Shown: one piece after another, positions 48,513 through 58,773 of the stretch
How positions within the stretch are numbered: the first letter of the stretch is position 1
How the letters are laid out: every line of letters begins with the position of its first letter
NCBI RefSeq assembly: GCF_902859645.1
Contig: NZ_CADIJR010000004.1
Coordinates: 114,334-178,333, forward strand
DNA: 64,000 nt
Source of the DNA: Achromobacter insuavis
GTDB lineage: Bacteria > Pseudomonadota > Gammaproteobacteria > Burkholderiales > Burkholderiaceae_B
Direction of reading: 5' to 3'
Program-made: the position numbers and the translations under genes
The notes under the pieces: model-generated
Databases searched by the model: none
What the model saw: only the letters and a program-made list of their open reading frames with translations
Told to the model about the DNA's origin: nothing

Positions 48513-49793
48513 TCAGTTGCGGGTCGAGGCGGCGCGGGCGCGCTTGACCTCCAGCGGCATCACGCCGCCCGCCTCGTTGCCCCAGCTGTTGCGGATGTAG
48601 GACACCAGCATCGCGATATCGTTGTCATTGAGCAATTGGCCGAACGGCGGCATGCCGTGCGGCCGCGGGTTGGCCGCGGTGGCGGGCGCGAAGCCGCCGT
48701 CCAGCACCATGCGGATGGCGTTGACCGGCGACGGCGCGGTCACCGTCGGATTGCCCGCCAGCGCGGGCCAGGCGCCGGGACTGCCCTCGCCTTGCGGCTG
48801 GTGGCATTGCACGCATTGCTGGCGGTAGATCTTGCCGCCCAGCTCCATGGCCGCCGGCGAGACCGGCGTGGCCGGCCGTGCCGCCACGGGGGTCGCCGGC
48901 AACGACTTCAGGTACACGCCCATCGCCAGCGCATCGTCCTCGGTCAGGTGCTGGGTGCTGCCCAGCACCACCTCGGCCATCGGACCGCTGGCGCTGGAAT
49001 GCGCCGCCATGCCGGTGCGCAGCAAGGCGGCGATATCCTCGGCCGACCAGCGTCCCAGGCCCGTCCGCGGATCATTGGTCAGCGGCGGCGCGTACCAGTC
49101 CAGCATCGGGATGATGCCGCCGGCCAGGCCGTCGGCCGCGCGCGTCGCGCCCAGGCTGTTGCGCGGCGCGTGGCAGGCGGCGCAATGCCCCAGGCCCTCG
49201 ACCAGATAGCGGCCGCGGTTCCACTGCGTCGACTGGCCCGGATCGGCTTCCTGCACCCCCGGCCGGAAATACAGGGCGCGCCAGGCGGCCAGCAGGAGGC
49301 GCTGGTCGTACGGGAAATCGAGATCGGGCGCGCGGCTGGGCTGGTTCACCGGCGTGATCGTGCGCAGGTAGGCGAACAGCGCATCGGCGTCCGCCCGCGT
49401 CACGCGGGTGTATTCGGTGTACGGGAAGGCCGGGTACAGCAGCGTGCCGTCGCGCGACTTGCCGTTGTGCAGCGCCTGCCAGAAATCGTCCGCGCTCCAG
49501 GCGCCGATGCCGGTCTTCTCGTCGGGCGTGATGTTGGGTCCGTAGATCGTGCCGAACGGCGTCGGGATGGGCGTGCCGCCGGCATAGGCCTTGCCGCCGC
49601 GCGCGGTGTGGCAGGCCATGCAATTGCCGGCCAGCGCCAGGTAGCGGCCGCGCTCGATGCGCTGCTGCGGATCGGCCGGCGCCACGGCCGCGCCGGTGCT
49701 GGCGTCGTCGCGCGTGCCGAGCCAATACAGCGCGCCCAGCGCGATCACGGCCAGCGCCAGCAAGGCGCCCAGGATTCGCTTCATCAGTTTCAT
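48513..49793 (-). CDS. Tri-haem membrane-anchored cytochrome c (alcohol/gluconate dehydrogenase subunit-like)
   Basis: This protein of about 426 residues has an N-terminal membrane anchor (RILGALLALAVIALGALYW) and three haem-binding motifs, CMACH, CAACH and CVQCH. The first domain (GGKAYAGGTPIPTPFGTIYGPNITPDEKTGIG, in parts) is the signature of cytochrome subunits of membrane alcohol, gluconate or sorbitol dehydrogenases. No dehydrogenase partner gene is adjacent, so it is an orphan electron-transfer subunit. The start at 49793 lies just after the upstream cytochrome stop; ATG at 49784 is an alternative. Confidence 0.88.
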   Translation of the reverse strand: MKLMKRILGALLALAVIALGALYWLGTRDDASTGAAVAPADPQQRIERGRYLALAGNCMACHTARGGKAYAGGTPIPTPFGTIYGPNITPDEKTGIGAWSADDFWQALHNGKSRDGTLLYPAFPYTEYTRVTRADADALFAYLRTITPVNQPSRAPDLDFPYDQRLLLAAWRALYFRPGVQEADPGQSTQWNRGRYLVEGLGHCAACHAPRNSLGATRAADGLAGGIIPMLDWYAPPLTNDPRTGLGRWSAEDIAALLRTGMAAHSSASGPMAEVVLGSTQHLTEDDALAMGVYLKSLPATPVAARPATPVSPAAMELGGKIYRQQCVQCHQPQGEGSPGAWPALAGNPTVTAPSPVNAIRMVLDGGFAPATAANPRPHGMPPFGQLLNDNDIAMLVSYIRNSWGNEAGGVMPLEVKRARAASTRN

Positions 49794-49804
49794 CCGGCGG
49801 GCCC

Positions 49805-50560
49805 TCAACGTTGCGCCTGGCTGCCGCACTCGGCGGGCAGGCGCAAAGCGCCGGCGGGCTCGGGCGCATAGGTGTCGGCCACCGGCTGCGACGACAGCCA
49901 GGCCGCCAGGGCGCCGATGTCTTCGGGCGTGAGCTTGTGGGCGATGTCCGCCATGCAGTCCGGCGCGGCGGCGCGGCGCAGGCCGTTCTTCCAGCTGCCG
50001 ATCTGCGAGCCGACGTAGTCGCGCGGCAGGCCCAGCAAGCCGGGAATGGCCGGCAGCACCCCGCCGAGCGAGGCGCCATGACAGGCGGCACAGGCCGGCA
50101 GGCCACGGGCGGCATCGCCCGACAGCGCCAGCTTGCGGCCGGCCTCGAGCGTGGCGGCCGAGACCTCGGCGCGCACCGGCGGCGGATACGGCACGTGCTG
50201 CGCCGAGAAATAGGCGGCCATCTCGTGCAGGTAGGCGTCGGGCAGGCCCGTCAACAGGTGCGCCATGGGCCGGTACTGGCGCCGGTCGTCGCGGAAGTTC
50301 AGCAGCTGGTGGTAGAGGTATTCCTGCGGCTTGCCCGCCAGGCGCGGGTAGTACCCGTCGGCGCCGGCGCGGCCCTGCTCGCCATGACAGGCCGTACAGG
50401 CCGCCACCCGCGCCGCCATGGTGCCGGGCTGCAGCGCCTGGGGCGTGTCCTGGGCCAACGCGGGCGCTGTCGAAAAGGCAACAACGGCGGCGGCCAGGAG
50501 GCGGGATTTTGCCCGGAACCGTGGCAGTGAAACACTACGAAAGGAAATGAAGGCTAACAT
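49805..50560 (-). CDS. Di-haem cytochrome c (c4-like)
   Basis: This 251-residue protein has a signal peptide (ending ALA) and two haem motifs, CTACH and CAACH, in two similar halves, as in cytochrome c4. Conserved axial-methionine candidates lie in YRPMAHLLTG and DCMADIAHKLT. It starts 11 bases upstream of the tri-haem cytochrome gene, so the two are probably expressed together and pass electrons in the periplasm. Confidence 0.87.
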   Translation of the reverse strand: MLAFISFRSVSLPRFRAKSRLLAAAVVAFSTAPALAQDTPQALQPGTMAARVAACTACHGEQGRAGADGYYPRLAGKPQEYLYHQLLNFRDDRRQYRPMAHLLTGLPDAYLHEMAAYFSAQHVPYPPPVRAEVSAATLEAGRKLALSGDAARGLPACAACHGASLGGVLPAIPGLLGLPRDYVGSQIGSWKNGLRRAAAPDCMADIAHKLTPEDIGALAAWLSSQPVADTYAPEPAGALRLPAECGSQAQR

Positions 50561-50755
50561 CTAGGATCAGTTAACACTAAGTCGAATTCCAACCCCGAAA
50601 GCGCATGGCGGCGGGGCGCGTAGATGAATCGGTCGTATGTGCGGGTGCCCAAGCTTACGCCGGGTCCCGCCAGGCAGTACAGGCGCAGATTCGCAGTTTA
50701 CGGCCATATCAGATGCCAACCCGCCGGCATCCTCCTGGAAAAGCGTGCCACAATC

Positions 50756-51634
50756 ATGTCCATGTTGAAAGTCGTCCTCGTTACCGGCATCTCAGGCTCA
50801 GGCAAGTCCGTTGCCCTGCGCATGCTCGAGGACGCCAGCTACACCTGCGTCGACAACCTGCCCGTGCGGTTCCTGACCGAGTTCGTGGCCAACGCCCGCG
50901 ACGACGGCCTGGAACGCGTGGCCGTCGCCATCGACGTGCGTTCGCCCGGCGAACTGGCCGAACTTCCCGATGTGGTCACCGCGCTGCGCGCCATGGGCAC
51001 CAGCCTGCGCGTGGTGTTCCTGGACGCCAGCACCGACACCCTGGTGCAGCGCTATTCCGAATCCCGCCGCCGCCATCCGCTGACCGACCGCCTGCAACGC
51101 GGCGGCACCGCGCCGTCGCTGACCGACTGCATCGCGCTCGAACGCGAACTGCTGGCGCCGCTGCGCGAGCAGGAACACGTCATCGACACCTCGGAGCTGA
51201 CGCCGGGCCAATTGCGCGCCTGGATCCGCGACCTGATCCAGGCCGACCGCGCGCCGCTGGTGCTGACCTTCGAATCGTTCGCGTACAAGCGCGGCGTGCC
51301 GCGCGACGCCGACCTGGTGTTCGACGTGCGCTGCCTGCCCAATCCCTACTACGACCGCAACCTGCGTCCGCTGACCGGCCGCGACGAACCCGTCGCCGCC
51401 TGGCTGGCGGGTTATGAACAGGTGGGGCTGATGATCGACGACATCACCGGCTTCCTGAACCGCTGGCTGCCGCAGTACACGCAAGACACCCGCAACTACC
51501 TCACCGTCGCCATCGGCTGCACCGGCGGCCAGCACCGTTCGGTCTATGTGGTCGAACAACTGGCCAAGCGCTTTGCCGACCACGACCCGCTGCTGGTGCG
51601 CCATCGCACCCAACTGCCCGACGAATCCGCATGA
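50756..51634 (+). CDS. rapZ: RNase adapter protein RapZ
   Basis: This 292-residue protein has a Walker A GISGSGKS at residues 11-18, and the C-terminal domain block SFAYKRGVPRDADLVFDVR and GCTGGQHRSVYVVEQLA typical of RapZ/YvcJ. In enterobacteria RapZ guides RNase E to the glmZ small RNA; in other groups it is a nucleotide-binding regulator linked to cell-wall precursor control. The start could be 50756 or the second ATG at 50762. It overlaps rlpA by four bases. Confidence 0.93.
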   Translation: MSMLKVVLVTGISGSGKSVALRMLEDASYTCVDNLPVRFLTEFVANARDDGLERVAVAIDVRSPGELAELPDVVTALRAMGTSLRVVFLDASTDTLVQRYSESRRRHPLTDRLQRGGTAPSLTDCIALERELLAPLREQEHVIDTSELTPGQLRAWIRDLIQADRAPLVLTFESFAYKRGVPRDADLVFDVRCLPNPYYDRNLRPLTGRDEPVAAWLAGYEQVGLMIDDITGFLNRWLPQYTQDTRNYLTVAIGCTGGQHRSVYVVEQLAKRFADHDPLLVRHRTQLPDESA

Positions 51635-52590
51635 TCCTGTCCCGTCCGCTCCATATCCTGATGATGCTGTTGCTGGCCATTGCCGTGGCCGGCTGCTCTT
51701 CCACCGGGGGACGTAAAAAGGGCGGCGGGTACTACAAGGACGACGGCCCGGACGCCAATCCGCCGTCCAACCTGGACCAGGTGCCGGACGCGGTGCCGCG
51801 CATCGAGCCCTACGCCAGCGGCGCCAACCGCCCCTACGTGGTGTTCGGCCAGCGTTACGTGCCGGACACCACCGGCCAGCCCTACAAGCGCCAGGGCATC
51901 GCCTCGTGGTACGGCAAGAAATTCCACGGCAACTCGACCTCGATCGGCGAGCCATACGACATGTACGCCATGACGGCGGCCCACACCACGCTGCCGATTC
52001 CCAGCTATGCGCGGGTCACCAGCCTGGTCAACGGCAAGACCATCATCGTGCGGGTCAACGACCGCGGGCCGTTCCACAGCGACCGCATCATGGACCTATC
52101 GTACGTGGCCGCCTACAAGCTGGGCATCATCGGGCCGGGCAGCGGCCAGGTGGTGGTGGAAAGCATCCAGCAGGACGAGATCCGCCGCTGGGCCTCGCAA
52201 GGGCCCGCCCCGGAGCCCGCCTCGGCGACCGGTTCGACGCCGGTGGCCACGCCCGTGGCGGCCGCCCCCGTGGCGCTCGAGCCGCAACCGCTGGCGCAGC
52301 AACCGGCGCCCGCGCCGGGCAGCGCGCCGGTGCGCCAACCGGCGGCCGGCGGCATCGGCAATGTCTATCTGCAGGTGGGCGCGTTCAGCCAGCCGGCCAA
52401 CGCGCAGTCGCTGGTCAGCCGCATCAACACGCAGCTGGGCGCGGCAGGCGCGCCGCCCGCGGCCGTGGAGCAATCGAACAACCTGTACCGGGTCAAGATC
52501 GGCCCCTATCCGGATCGCCAGAGCGCCCTGAACGCGGTGCAGCTGGTTTCCGACCGCATCGGCATCACGCCCAGCATCGCCGCGCAATAA
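51631..52590 (+). CDS. rlpA: Septal-ring lytic transglycosylase RlpA, lipoprotein with SPOR domain
   Basis: This 319-residue protein has a lipoprotein signal with acylated C22 (AVAGCSS), a double-psi beta-barrel domain (about 85-180; ASWYGKKFHGNSTSIGE, NDRGPFHSDRIMDLS) and a C-terminal SPOR domain (about 240-319) that binds denuded septal peptidoglycan. The linker between is Ala/Pro-rich. It acts at the outer membrane during daughter-cell separation. The ATG overlaps the rapZ stop. Confidence 0.93.
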   Translation: MILSRPLHILMMLLLAIAVAGCSSTGGRKKGGGYYKDDGPDANPPSNLDQVPDAVPRIEPYASGANRPYVVFGQRYVPDTTGQPYKRQGIASWYGKKFHGNSTSIGEPYDMYAMTAAHTTLPIPSYARVTSLVNGKTIIVRVNDRGPFHSDRIMDLSYVAAYKLGIIGPGSGQVVVESIQQDEIRRWASQGPAPEPASATGSTPVATPVAAAPVALEPQPLAQQPAPAPGSAPVRQPAAGGIGNVYLQVGAFSQPANAQSLVSRINTQLGAAGAPPAAVEQSNNLYRVKIGPYPDRQSALNAVQLVSDRIGITPSIAAQ

Positions 52591-52603
52591 CGCGGCCCGC
52601 CGC

Positions 52604-53221
52604 CTACGGCCCCGGCGGCCAGTCGAACGACGGCTGCTCGAACGGCAGTTGCGCCTGGCCGTCACAGACGCGCCGCGCGCGCGGATTGCGGCTCAGGTAC
52701 TCGCTGCCTTCATGTTTGAGCAGCGCCTGCTTGCGCGGCAGGCCACCGCCGAAGCCGGTCAGCGAGGTATCGGCGCCGATGATGCGATGGCACGGAATGA
52801 TGATGATGACGGGATTGCGGCCGACGGCGCCGCCGATGGCCTGCGCGCCCTTGGGCCGCCCCACGGTGCGCGCCAGTTCGCCGTAGCTGGCGAGCTGGCC
52901 GAAATCCAGCTTGCACAAGGCGCGCCAGACTTCATGCTGGAACGGCGTGCCGACCGGATCCAGCGCCACCTCGAACTCGCGGCGTTGGCCGGCGAACCAT
53001 TCATCCAGCTCGCGCCGCGCCTGCTCCAGGATGGGATCGGATTCGCTGCGGGTCCAGCCCTCGGTCGAAGGCAGCAGGGTCTGGTCGGTGAACCAGGCGC
53101 CGCGCAGGCCCTTGGCGCTGGCGACCAGACGCATTTCGCCCAGCGGCGTGGGGATGTCACGGTAGACGATCGGCTCCGCGGCTTCGCCGGGACGCTTGCG
53201 GGTCTCTGCGGTGTAGATCAT
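52604..53221 (-). CDS. ogt: Methylated-DNA-[protein]-cysteine S-methyltransferase
   Basis: This 205-residue suicide repair protein removes methyl groups from O6-methylguanine. The acceptor cysteine is C144 in IIPCHRIIGAD; the DNA-recognition helix and GRNPVIIIIPCHR surround are typical. It is an Ogt-type protein without the Ada metal-binding domain, although the C-terminus is longer than in E. coli Ogt. It lies five bases after rsmI on the same strand. Confidence 0.94.
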   Translation of the reverse strand: MIYTAETRKRPGEAAEPIVYRDIPTPLGEMRLVASAKGLRGAWFTDQTLLPSTEGWTRSESDPILEQARRELDEWFAGQRREFEVALDPVGTPFQHEVWRALCKLDFGQLASYGELARTVGRPKGAQAIGGAVGRNPVIIIIPCHRIIGADTSLTGFGGGLPRKQALLKHEGSEYLSRNPRARRVCDGQAQLPFEQPSFDWPPGP

Positions 53222-53225
53222 GGGC

Positions 53226-54155
53226 TTACGAATTCTTGCGGGCTAGGGCCCGGTTGTACAGGACGTCGCGCGACAGGCCGGTGACCTTGGCGGCGATCTT
53301 CGAGGCGTCGCGCACCGACAGGGTTTCGAGCAGCGCGTCCAGCAAGGCGTCGGCGCGCGGATCGGCGTCTTCATCGGCCTCCTGGCCGGCCTGGGCATGC
53401 GCGATCAGCACGAACTCGCCCTGCTCGCGGTGCGCGTCGGCCGCCAGCCAGGCGGCGGCCTCGCCCAGCGGAAACGTGGCGATCTCCTCGAAGCGCTTGG
53501 TCAGCTCGCGCGCCACGGTCAGCAGGCGGGCGGGGCCGCAGACCTCCAGCAGATCGGCCAGCGTCGCGGCCAGCCGGTGCGGCGATTCGAACATCACCAC
53601 CGGCGCCGGCAGCGCGCACCAGGTGCGCAGCCAGCGCTGGCGCGCGGTGGCCTTGGACGGCGGAAAGCCGGCGAAAGCGTAGGCGGGATTCTCGTCGGTG
53701 GTGACGCCGCTGCCCATCAGCGCGGCGATCACGGCGCTGGGACCGGGCACCGGCACCACCGCGAAACCGGCCTCGCGCACCGCGCGCACCACGCGCGCGC
53801 CGGGATCGCTGACCGCGGGCGCGCCGGCGTCCGACACCAGCGCCACGCGCTGGCCCTGGGCCAGACGCTCGCAGATCGCCTGCGCCGCCGCGGCCTCGTT
53901 GTGCCGGTGCGCCGCCATCAGCGGCGTGCTGACGCCCCAGGCGTCCAGCAGCGTGCGGCTGGCGCGGGTGTCTTCGGCCGCGATCACGTCGGCGCGTTGC
54001 AGCGCATGCCAGGCGCGCAGCCCCAGGTCGCCCAGATTGCCGATCGGTGTGGCCACCACATACAGCGTCGAGGCGGGCCAATGCTGCCCGGCCACGCGTT
54101 CAGCGACGCGGGTCCAGGCGTCGCCGGCCACCGGGGATGAGACATTTTGATTCAT
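53226..54155 (-). CDS. rsmI: 16S rRNA (cytidine(1402)-2'-O)-methyltransferase RsmI
   Basis: This 309-residue SAM-dependent enzyme has the tetrapyrrole-methylase-like fold: [19 protein letters not shown] at the N-terminus, [24 protein letters not shown] and [14 protein letters not shown]. It modifies C1402 in the ribosomal P site. It is divergent from yraN, a conserved pairing in proteobacteria; the lpoA gene that often lies between them in enterobacteria is absent here. Confidence 0.95.
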   Translation of the reverse strand: MNQNVSSPVAGDAWTRVAERVAGQHWPASTLYVVATPIGNLGDLGLRAWHALQRADVIAAEDTRASRTLLDAWGVSTPLMAAHRHNEAAAAQAICERLAQGQRVALVSDAGAPAVSDPGARVVRAVREAGFAVVPVPGPSAVIAALMGSGVTTDENPAYAFAGFPPSKATARQRWLRTWCALPAPVVMFESPHRLAATLADLLEVCGPARLLTVARELTKRFEEIATFPLGEAAAWLAADAHREQGEFVLIAHAQAGQEADEDADPRADALLDALLETLSVRDASKIAAKVTGLSRDVLYNRALARKNS

Positions 54156-54220
54156 TGCTGCCTACTTACGCGGAAAACCATGCCAGTGTAGCCGCCATCG
54201 TCCCCCGTTTCGGAACTGGC

Positions 54221-54700
54221 ATGCCGGATGACACATTCGCTTTCGAGCTGGCCCTGGCGGCGCGCCGCCGCGCGCAAAAGCGGCGCCGGCGCGCCTCGAC
54301 GCGCGCCAACGCCGACGATCGCCCGGCTCCGCGGCGCTCGCCGCGCCAGCGTATCGGCGATGGCCACGAAGACGCCGCCCTGCGCCTGCTGCGGGCCGCC
54401 GGCCTGGTGCTGCTGGCCCGCAACCTGGGCTGCCGCGCCGGCGAGATCGACCTGGTCATGCGCGACGGCGACGTCCTCGTGTTCGTCGAAGTGCGCTCGC
54501 GCCAGGGCGGCGCCTATGGCGGCGCGGCCGCCAGCATCGGCCGCGACAAGCAGGCGCGCCTGGCGCGCGCCGCGGCGCACTGGCTGCCGACCCTGGCCCT
54601 GCGCCACTGGCATGGCGCCACGCCCGCCGCACGCTTCGACGCCGTGGTGTTCGACGGCGGCCAGGTCCGGTGGCTGCGCGCGGCGTTCGCGCTGGCTTGA
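54221..54700 (+). CDS. yraN: YraN family (UPF0102) nuclease-like protein
   Basis: This 159-residue protein has the restriction-endonuclease-like core [21 protein letters not shown] (in parts), [21 protein letters not shown] with the D-x(n)-E-x-K-like acidic residues, and a final beta segment. The basic N-terminal 45 residues are longer than in most relatives. Function is unproven; neighbours suggest a role in DNA maintenance. The ATG at 54221 gives a continuous family match. Confidence 0.88.
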   Translation: MPDDTFAFELALAARRRAQKRRRRASTRANADDRPAPRRSPRQRIGDGHEDAALRLLRAAGLVLLARNLGCRAGEIDLVMRDGDVLVFVEVRSRQGGAYGGAAASIGRDKQARLARAAAHWLPTLALRHWHGATPAARFDAVVFDGGQVRWLRAAFALA

Positions 54701-54730
54701 TTCCGGCCCGCCCGTGAGATAATCGCGGCC

Positions 54731-55324
54731 ATGGATATGACCTCTCGAATGACGTCGCACTTTCGCGACGCCATGGCCACGTACGAACAAAGCATGAACG
54801 TGCTGGCCGAGCCGCTGGCGATCGCGGTGGACGTGCTGTTTGGCGCCCTGGCCAACAACGGCAAGATTCTGGCTTGCGGCAACGGCGGCTCGGCCGCCGA
54901 CGCGCAACATTTCATCGCCGAGCTGGTGGGCCGCTTCGAACGCGAACGCCTGCCCCTGGCCGGCATCGCCCTGAACACCGACACCTCGATCCTGACCGCC
55001 GTCGGCAACGACTATGGCTTCGACGAAGTGTTCGAACGCCAGGTGAACGCCTTCGGCCAGGCCGGCGACGTGCTGGTGGCCATCTCCACCAGCGGCAATT
55101 CGCCCAATGTGGTGCGCGCCATGGAGGCCGCAGCCAGCCGTGAAATGCACGTGCTGGCCCTGACCGGCAAGGGCGGCGGCGTCATGGGGGAACTCATTAC
55201 GCCGATGGACGTCCATCTATGTGTTCCCAGCGATCGCACCATGCGGATCCAGGAAGTCCATATACTGCTGTTGCATGCGCTTTGCGACGGCATTGACGCT
55301 CTTCTGCTTGGAGACACCGAATGA
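54731..55324 (+). CDS. SIS-domain phosphoheptose isomerase (GmhA/DiaA type)
   Basis: This 197-residue SIS protein has ACGNGGSAADAQHFIAELVGRFE and AISTSGNSPNV. Both residues used for catalysis by GmhA, a glutamate in the FIAELVGR helix and a histidine in IQEVHILLLHAL, are present, so it may be an active sedoheptulose-7-phosphate isomerase for heptose synthesis. Its position between yraN and a dolP-like gene is instead that of DiaA, which helps DnaA at the origin. It could do either. It overlaps the next gene by four bases. Confidence 0.87.
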   Translation: MDMTSRMTSHFRDAMATYEQSMNVLAEPLAIAVDVLFGALANNGKILACGNGGSAADAQHFIAELVGRFERERLPLAGIALNTDTSILTAVGNDYGFDEVFERQVNAFGQAGDVLVAISTSGNSPNVVRAMEAAASREMHVLALTGKGGGVMGELITPMDVHLCVPSDRTMRIQEVHILLLHALCDGIDALLLGDTE

Positions 55325-56064
55325 TTTCAGACGTCAGAACCGCCGCCCGCCCCCTGCTGCTCGCCGCGGCCCTGTCCGGCGCGGCCCTGTCGCTGTCCGC
55401 CTGCGCCCCCCTGATCGTGGGCGGCGCCGCCGCCACCACCGCGCTGGTGGTGACCGACCGCCGCACCTCGGGCATCCAGCTCGAAGACCAGAACATGGCC
55501 TTCAAGGCCCAGAGCCAGATCTCCCAGAAGCTGGGCGAAACGGCGCGCGTCAATGCCATGGCCTATGGCGGCCACCTGCTGCTGACCGGCGACGTGCCCA
55601 CCGAGGAAGCCAAGTCCCAGGCCACCGCCATCGCCCAGAGCGTCGAGAACGTCAAGCAGGTGATCAACCAGCTCACCGTCGGCCCGATCGCGTCCTTCGG
55701 CGTGCGTTCGAACGACACCTGGCTCACCTCCAAGGCCAAGACCGCCCTGCTCAACACCAAGTACGTGCCCTCCGGCACCATCGCCGTCACCACCGACCAC
55801 AGCGTGGTCTACCTGATGGGCAAGGTGACGCAGGCCGAGGGCGACTACGCCGCCAACGCCGTGGCGGATCTCGGCGGCGTCGCAAAGGTGGTTAAACTGT
55901 TCGAGACCATCAGCCGCGAGGAAGCGATTCGCCTGTCGAACAGCGGCAGCAAGTCGACCACCACTGAAACCAAGGCCCCCATCGAGAGCGACCCGAATGC
56001 CGCCGGCAGCGGCGGCGGCGCGCCCAGCGGTGGCAGCGCCGTAGAGGCCATGCCCATCAAATGA
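55321..56064 (+). CDS. dolP: DolP/YraP-like BON-domain lipoprotein
   Basis: This 247-residue lipoprotein has a lipobox with acylated C28 (LSLSACAP) and two BON domains (about 45-115 and 120-195). DolP binds anionic phospholipids at the outer membrane and supports BAM function and septal integrity. The C-terminal tail (about 200-247) is a Gly/Ser-rich, low-complexity extension not seen in E. coli DolP. It overlaps the upstream and downstream genes by four bases each. Confidence 0.9.
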   Translation: MISDVRTAARPLLLAAALSGAALSLSACAPLIVGGAAATTALVVTDRRTSGIQLEDQNMAFKAQSQISQKLGETARVNAMAYGGHLLLTGDVPTEEAKSQATAIAQSVENVKQVINQLTVGPIASFGVRSNDTWLTSKAKTALLNTKYVPSGTIAVTTDHSVVYLMGKVTQAEGDYAANAVADLGGVAKVVKLFETISREEAIRLSNSGSKSTTTETKAPIESDPNAAGSGGGAPSGGSAVEAMPIK

Positions 56065-56555
56065 AAAAAGCCATCGTAGCCCTGGCCGTCCTGGTGGCGG
56101 TCGGCATCGGCGCCTGGTTCGTCATGCGCCCGGCGCAGACCGCGCCCAACGTCACCTTCACCACGCTGGAAGGCAAGACCTTCTCGATGCAGGACCTGCG
56201 CGGCAAGGTGGTGCTGGTGAAGTTCTGGGCCACCAGCTGTGTCACCTGCGTCAAGCAGATGCCCGAGACCATCTCCGCCTACAACGAGTACGCGGGCAAG
56301 GGCTACGAGGCCATCGCGGTCGCCATGGACTACGATCCGCCCAACTTCGTGCTGAACTTCACCGAAAGCCGCAAGCTGCCGTTCCCGGTGGCGCTGGACA
56401 CCAAGGGCGACATCGCCCGCGCCTTCGGCGACATCCGCCTGACGCCCACCGCGTTCCTGATCGACAAGCAGGGACACATTATCAAGCGCTACCTGGGTGA
56501 ATACGACGTGGCCGAATTCCACGCCACCGTCGAAAAGGCCCTGGCCGCCGGCTGA
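56061..56555 (+). CDS. TlpA-like membrane-anchored thioredoxin-fold protein
   Basis: This 164-residue protein has an N-terminal anchor or signal (residues 3-20) and a thioredoxin fold with the redox motif C60-V-T-C63 in WATSCVTC, and a likely cis-proline in RLTPTAFL. The standard TlpA motif has W-C-x-x-C; here two residues separate the Trp and first Cys. It probably reduces or oxidises periplasmic disulfides, for example in cytochrome c maturation. It is the last gene of a four-gene overlapping run and is followed by a terminator. Confidence 0.87.
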   Translation: MKKAIVALAVLVAVGIGAWFVMRPAQTAPNVTFTTLEGKTFSMQDLRGKVVLVKFWATSCVTCVKQMPETISAYNEYAGKGYEAIAVAMDYDPPNFVLNFTESRKLPFPVALDTKGDIARAFGDIRLTPTAFLIDKQGHIIKRYLGEYDVAEFHATVEKALAAG

Positions 56556-56576
56556 TCCCGCCCCGCCATTGTTCAG

Positions 56577-56601
56577 AACCGCCCGCTTGCCGGGCGGTTT
56601 T
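56577..56601 (+). terminator. Rho-independent terminator after the TlpA-like gene
   Basis: AACCGCCCG and CGGGCGGTT form a stem around a CTTGC loop, followed by TTTT, about 20 bases after the stop codon. Confidence 0.85.
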
Positions 56602-56690
56602 CATTGAGTCTCGCCCCAACGCGCCGGCGCCGCCCCCGGGGCCAGGCCACGCGGCCCCTGCCCGTACCCGACGCCGTGTCCCGGCCCAAA

Positions 56691-56720
56691 AAGAAACCGC
56701 CCGCATGCGCGGGCGGTTTC
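56691..56720 (-). terminator. Rho-independent terminator of metQ
   Basis: GAAACCGCCCGC (56693-56704) and GCGGGCGGTTTC (56709-56720) form a 12-pair stem; the minus strand continues with CTTTTT. It is about 30 bases after the metQ stop codon. Confidence 0.85.
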
Positions 56721-56747
56721 GGCGGCGGAGTCAGGCCCGCGTCGCGA

Positions 56748-57536
56748 TCAGAACGCCGGCACCACGGCGCCCTTGTACTTGTCGAGGATGAACTTCTTCA
56801 CCTCGGGCGAGTGCAGCGCGTTGACCAGCTTCTTGATCCCCGGCGCGTCCTTGTTGTCGGCGCGGGTCACCAGGATGTTGGCGTAGGGCGAGTCGGCGCC
56901 TTCGATGAACAGCGCGTCCTTGGTCGGCACCAGGCCGGCTTCGAGCGCGTAGTTGGTGTTGATCAGGGCCAGGTCGACGTCATCCAGCGAGCGCGGCAGC
57001 ATGGCGGCCTCGAGTTCGCGGAACTTCAGTTTCTTGGGGTTCTCGACCACGTCGGCGGCGGTCGCCAGGATGTTGGACGGATCCTTCAGCTTGATGATGC
57101 CCTGCTTCTGCAGCAGCACCAGCGCGCGGCCGCCGTTGGACGGGTCGTTCGGGATGGCGACGATGGCGCCGTCCTTCAGTTCGGCCAGGGTCTTGATCTT
57201 CTTGGAGTAGCCGCCGAAGGGTTCGACGTGCACCAGGGCGACCGGCACCAGCGTGGCCTTGCGGTCCTTGTTGAAGGTGTCCAGGTACGGCTTGTGCTGG
57301 AAGAAGTTGGCGTCGAGCTGCTTGTCGGCCAGTTGCAGGTTGGGCTGGACGTAGTCGTTGAAGACCTTGATGTCGAGTTCCACGCCTTCCTTGGCCAGCT
57401 GCGGCTTGACCACTTCCAGGATCTCGGCGTGCGGGACCTGGGTGGCGCCCACCACGATCTTTTCGGCGTGAGCGGCGGTGGCCGCCACCAGGAGAGCCGA
57501 CGCCACCAGGGCGGAACGGACGAAATTCAAACGCAT
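56748..57536 (-). CDS. metQ: MetQ/NlpA family methionine ABC transporter substrate-binding protein
   Basis: This 262-residue periplasmic protein starts with a signal peptide (ending AHA) and the family block KIVVGATQVPHAEILEVVKP, then QPNLQLADKQLDANFFQHKPYL (in parts) and INTNYALEAGL. It binds methionine or a derivative for MetNI. Unlike many MetQ proteins it has no lipobox cysteine, so it is probably soluble. The metN and metI genes are not adjacent. A structured leader precedes it. Confidence 0.9.
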   Translation of the reverse strand: MRLNFVRSALVASALLVAATAAHAEKIVVGATQVPHAEILEVVKPQLAKEGVELDIKVFNDYVQPNLQLADKQLDANFFQHKPYLDTFNKDRKATLVPVALVHVEPFGGYSKKIKTLAELKDGAIVAIPNDPSNGGRALVLLQKQGIIKLKDPSNILATAADVVENPKKLKFRELEAAMLPRSLDDVDLALINTNYALEAGLVPTKDALFIEGADSPYANILVTRADNKDAPGIKKLVNALHSPEVKKFILDKYKGAVVPAF

Positions 57537-58772
<1,236 letters not shown>

Positions 58773-58773
<1 letters not shown>

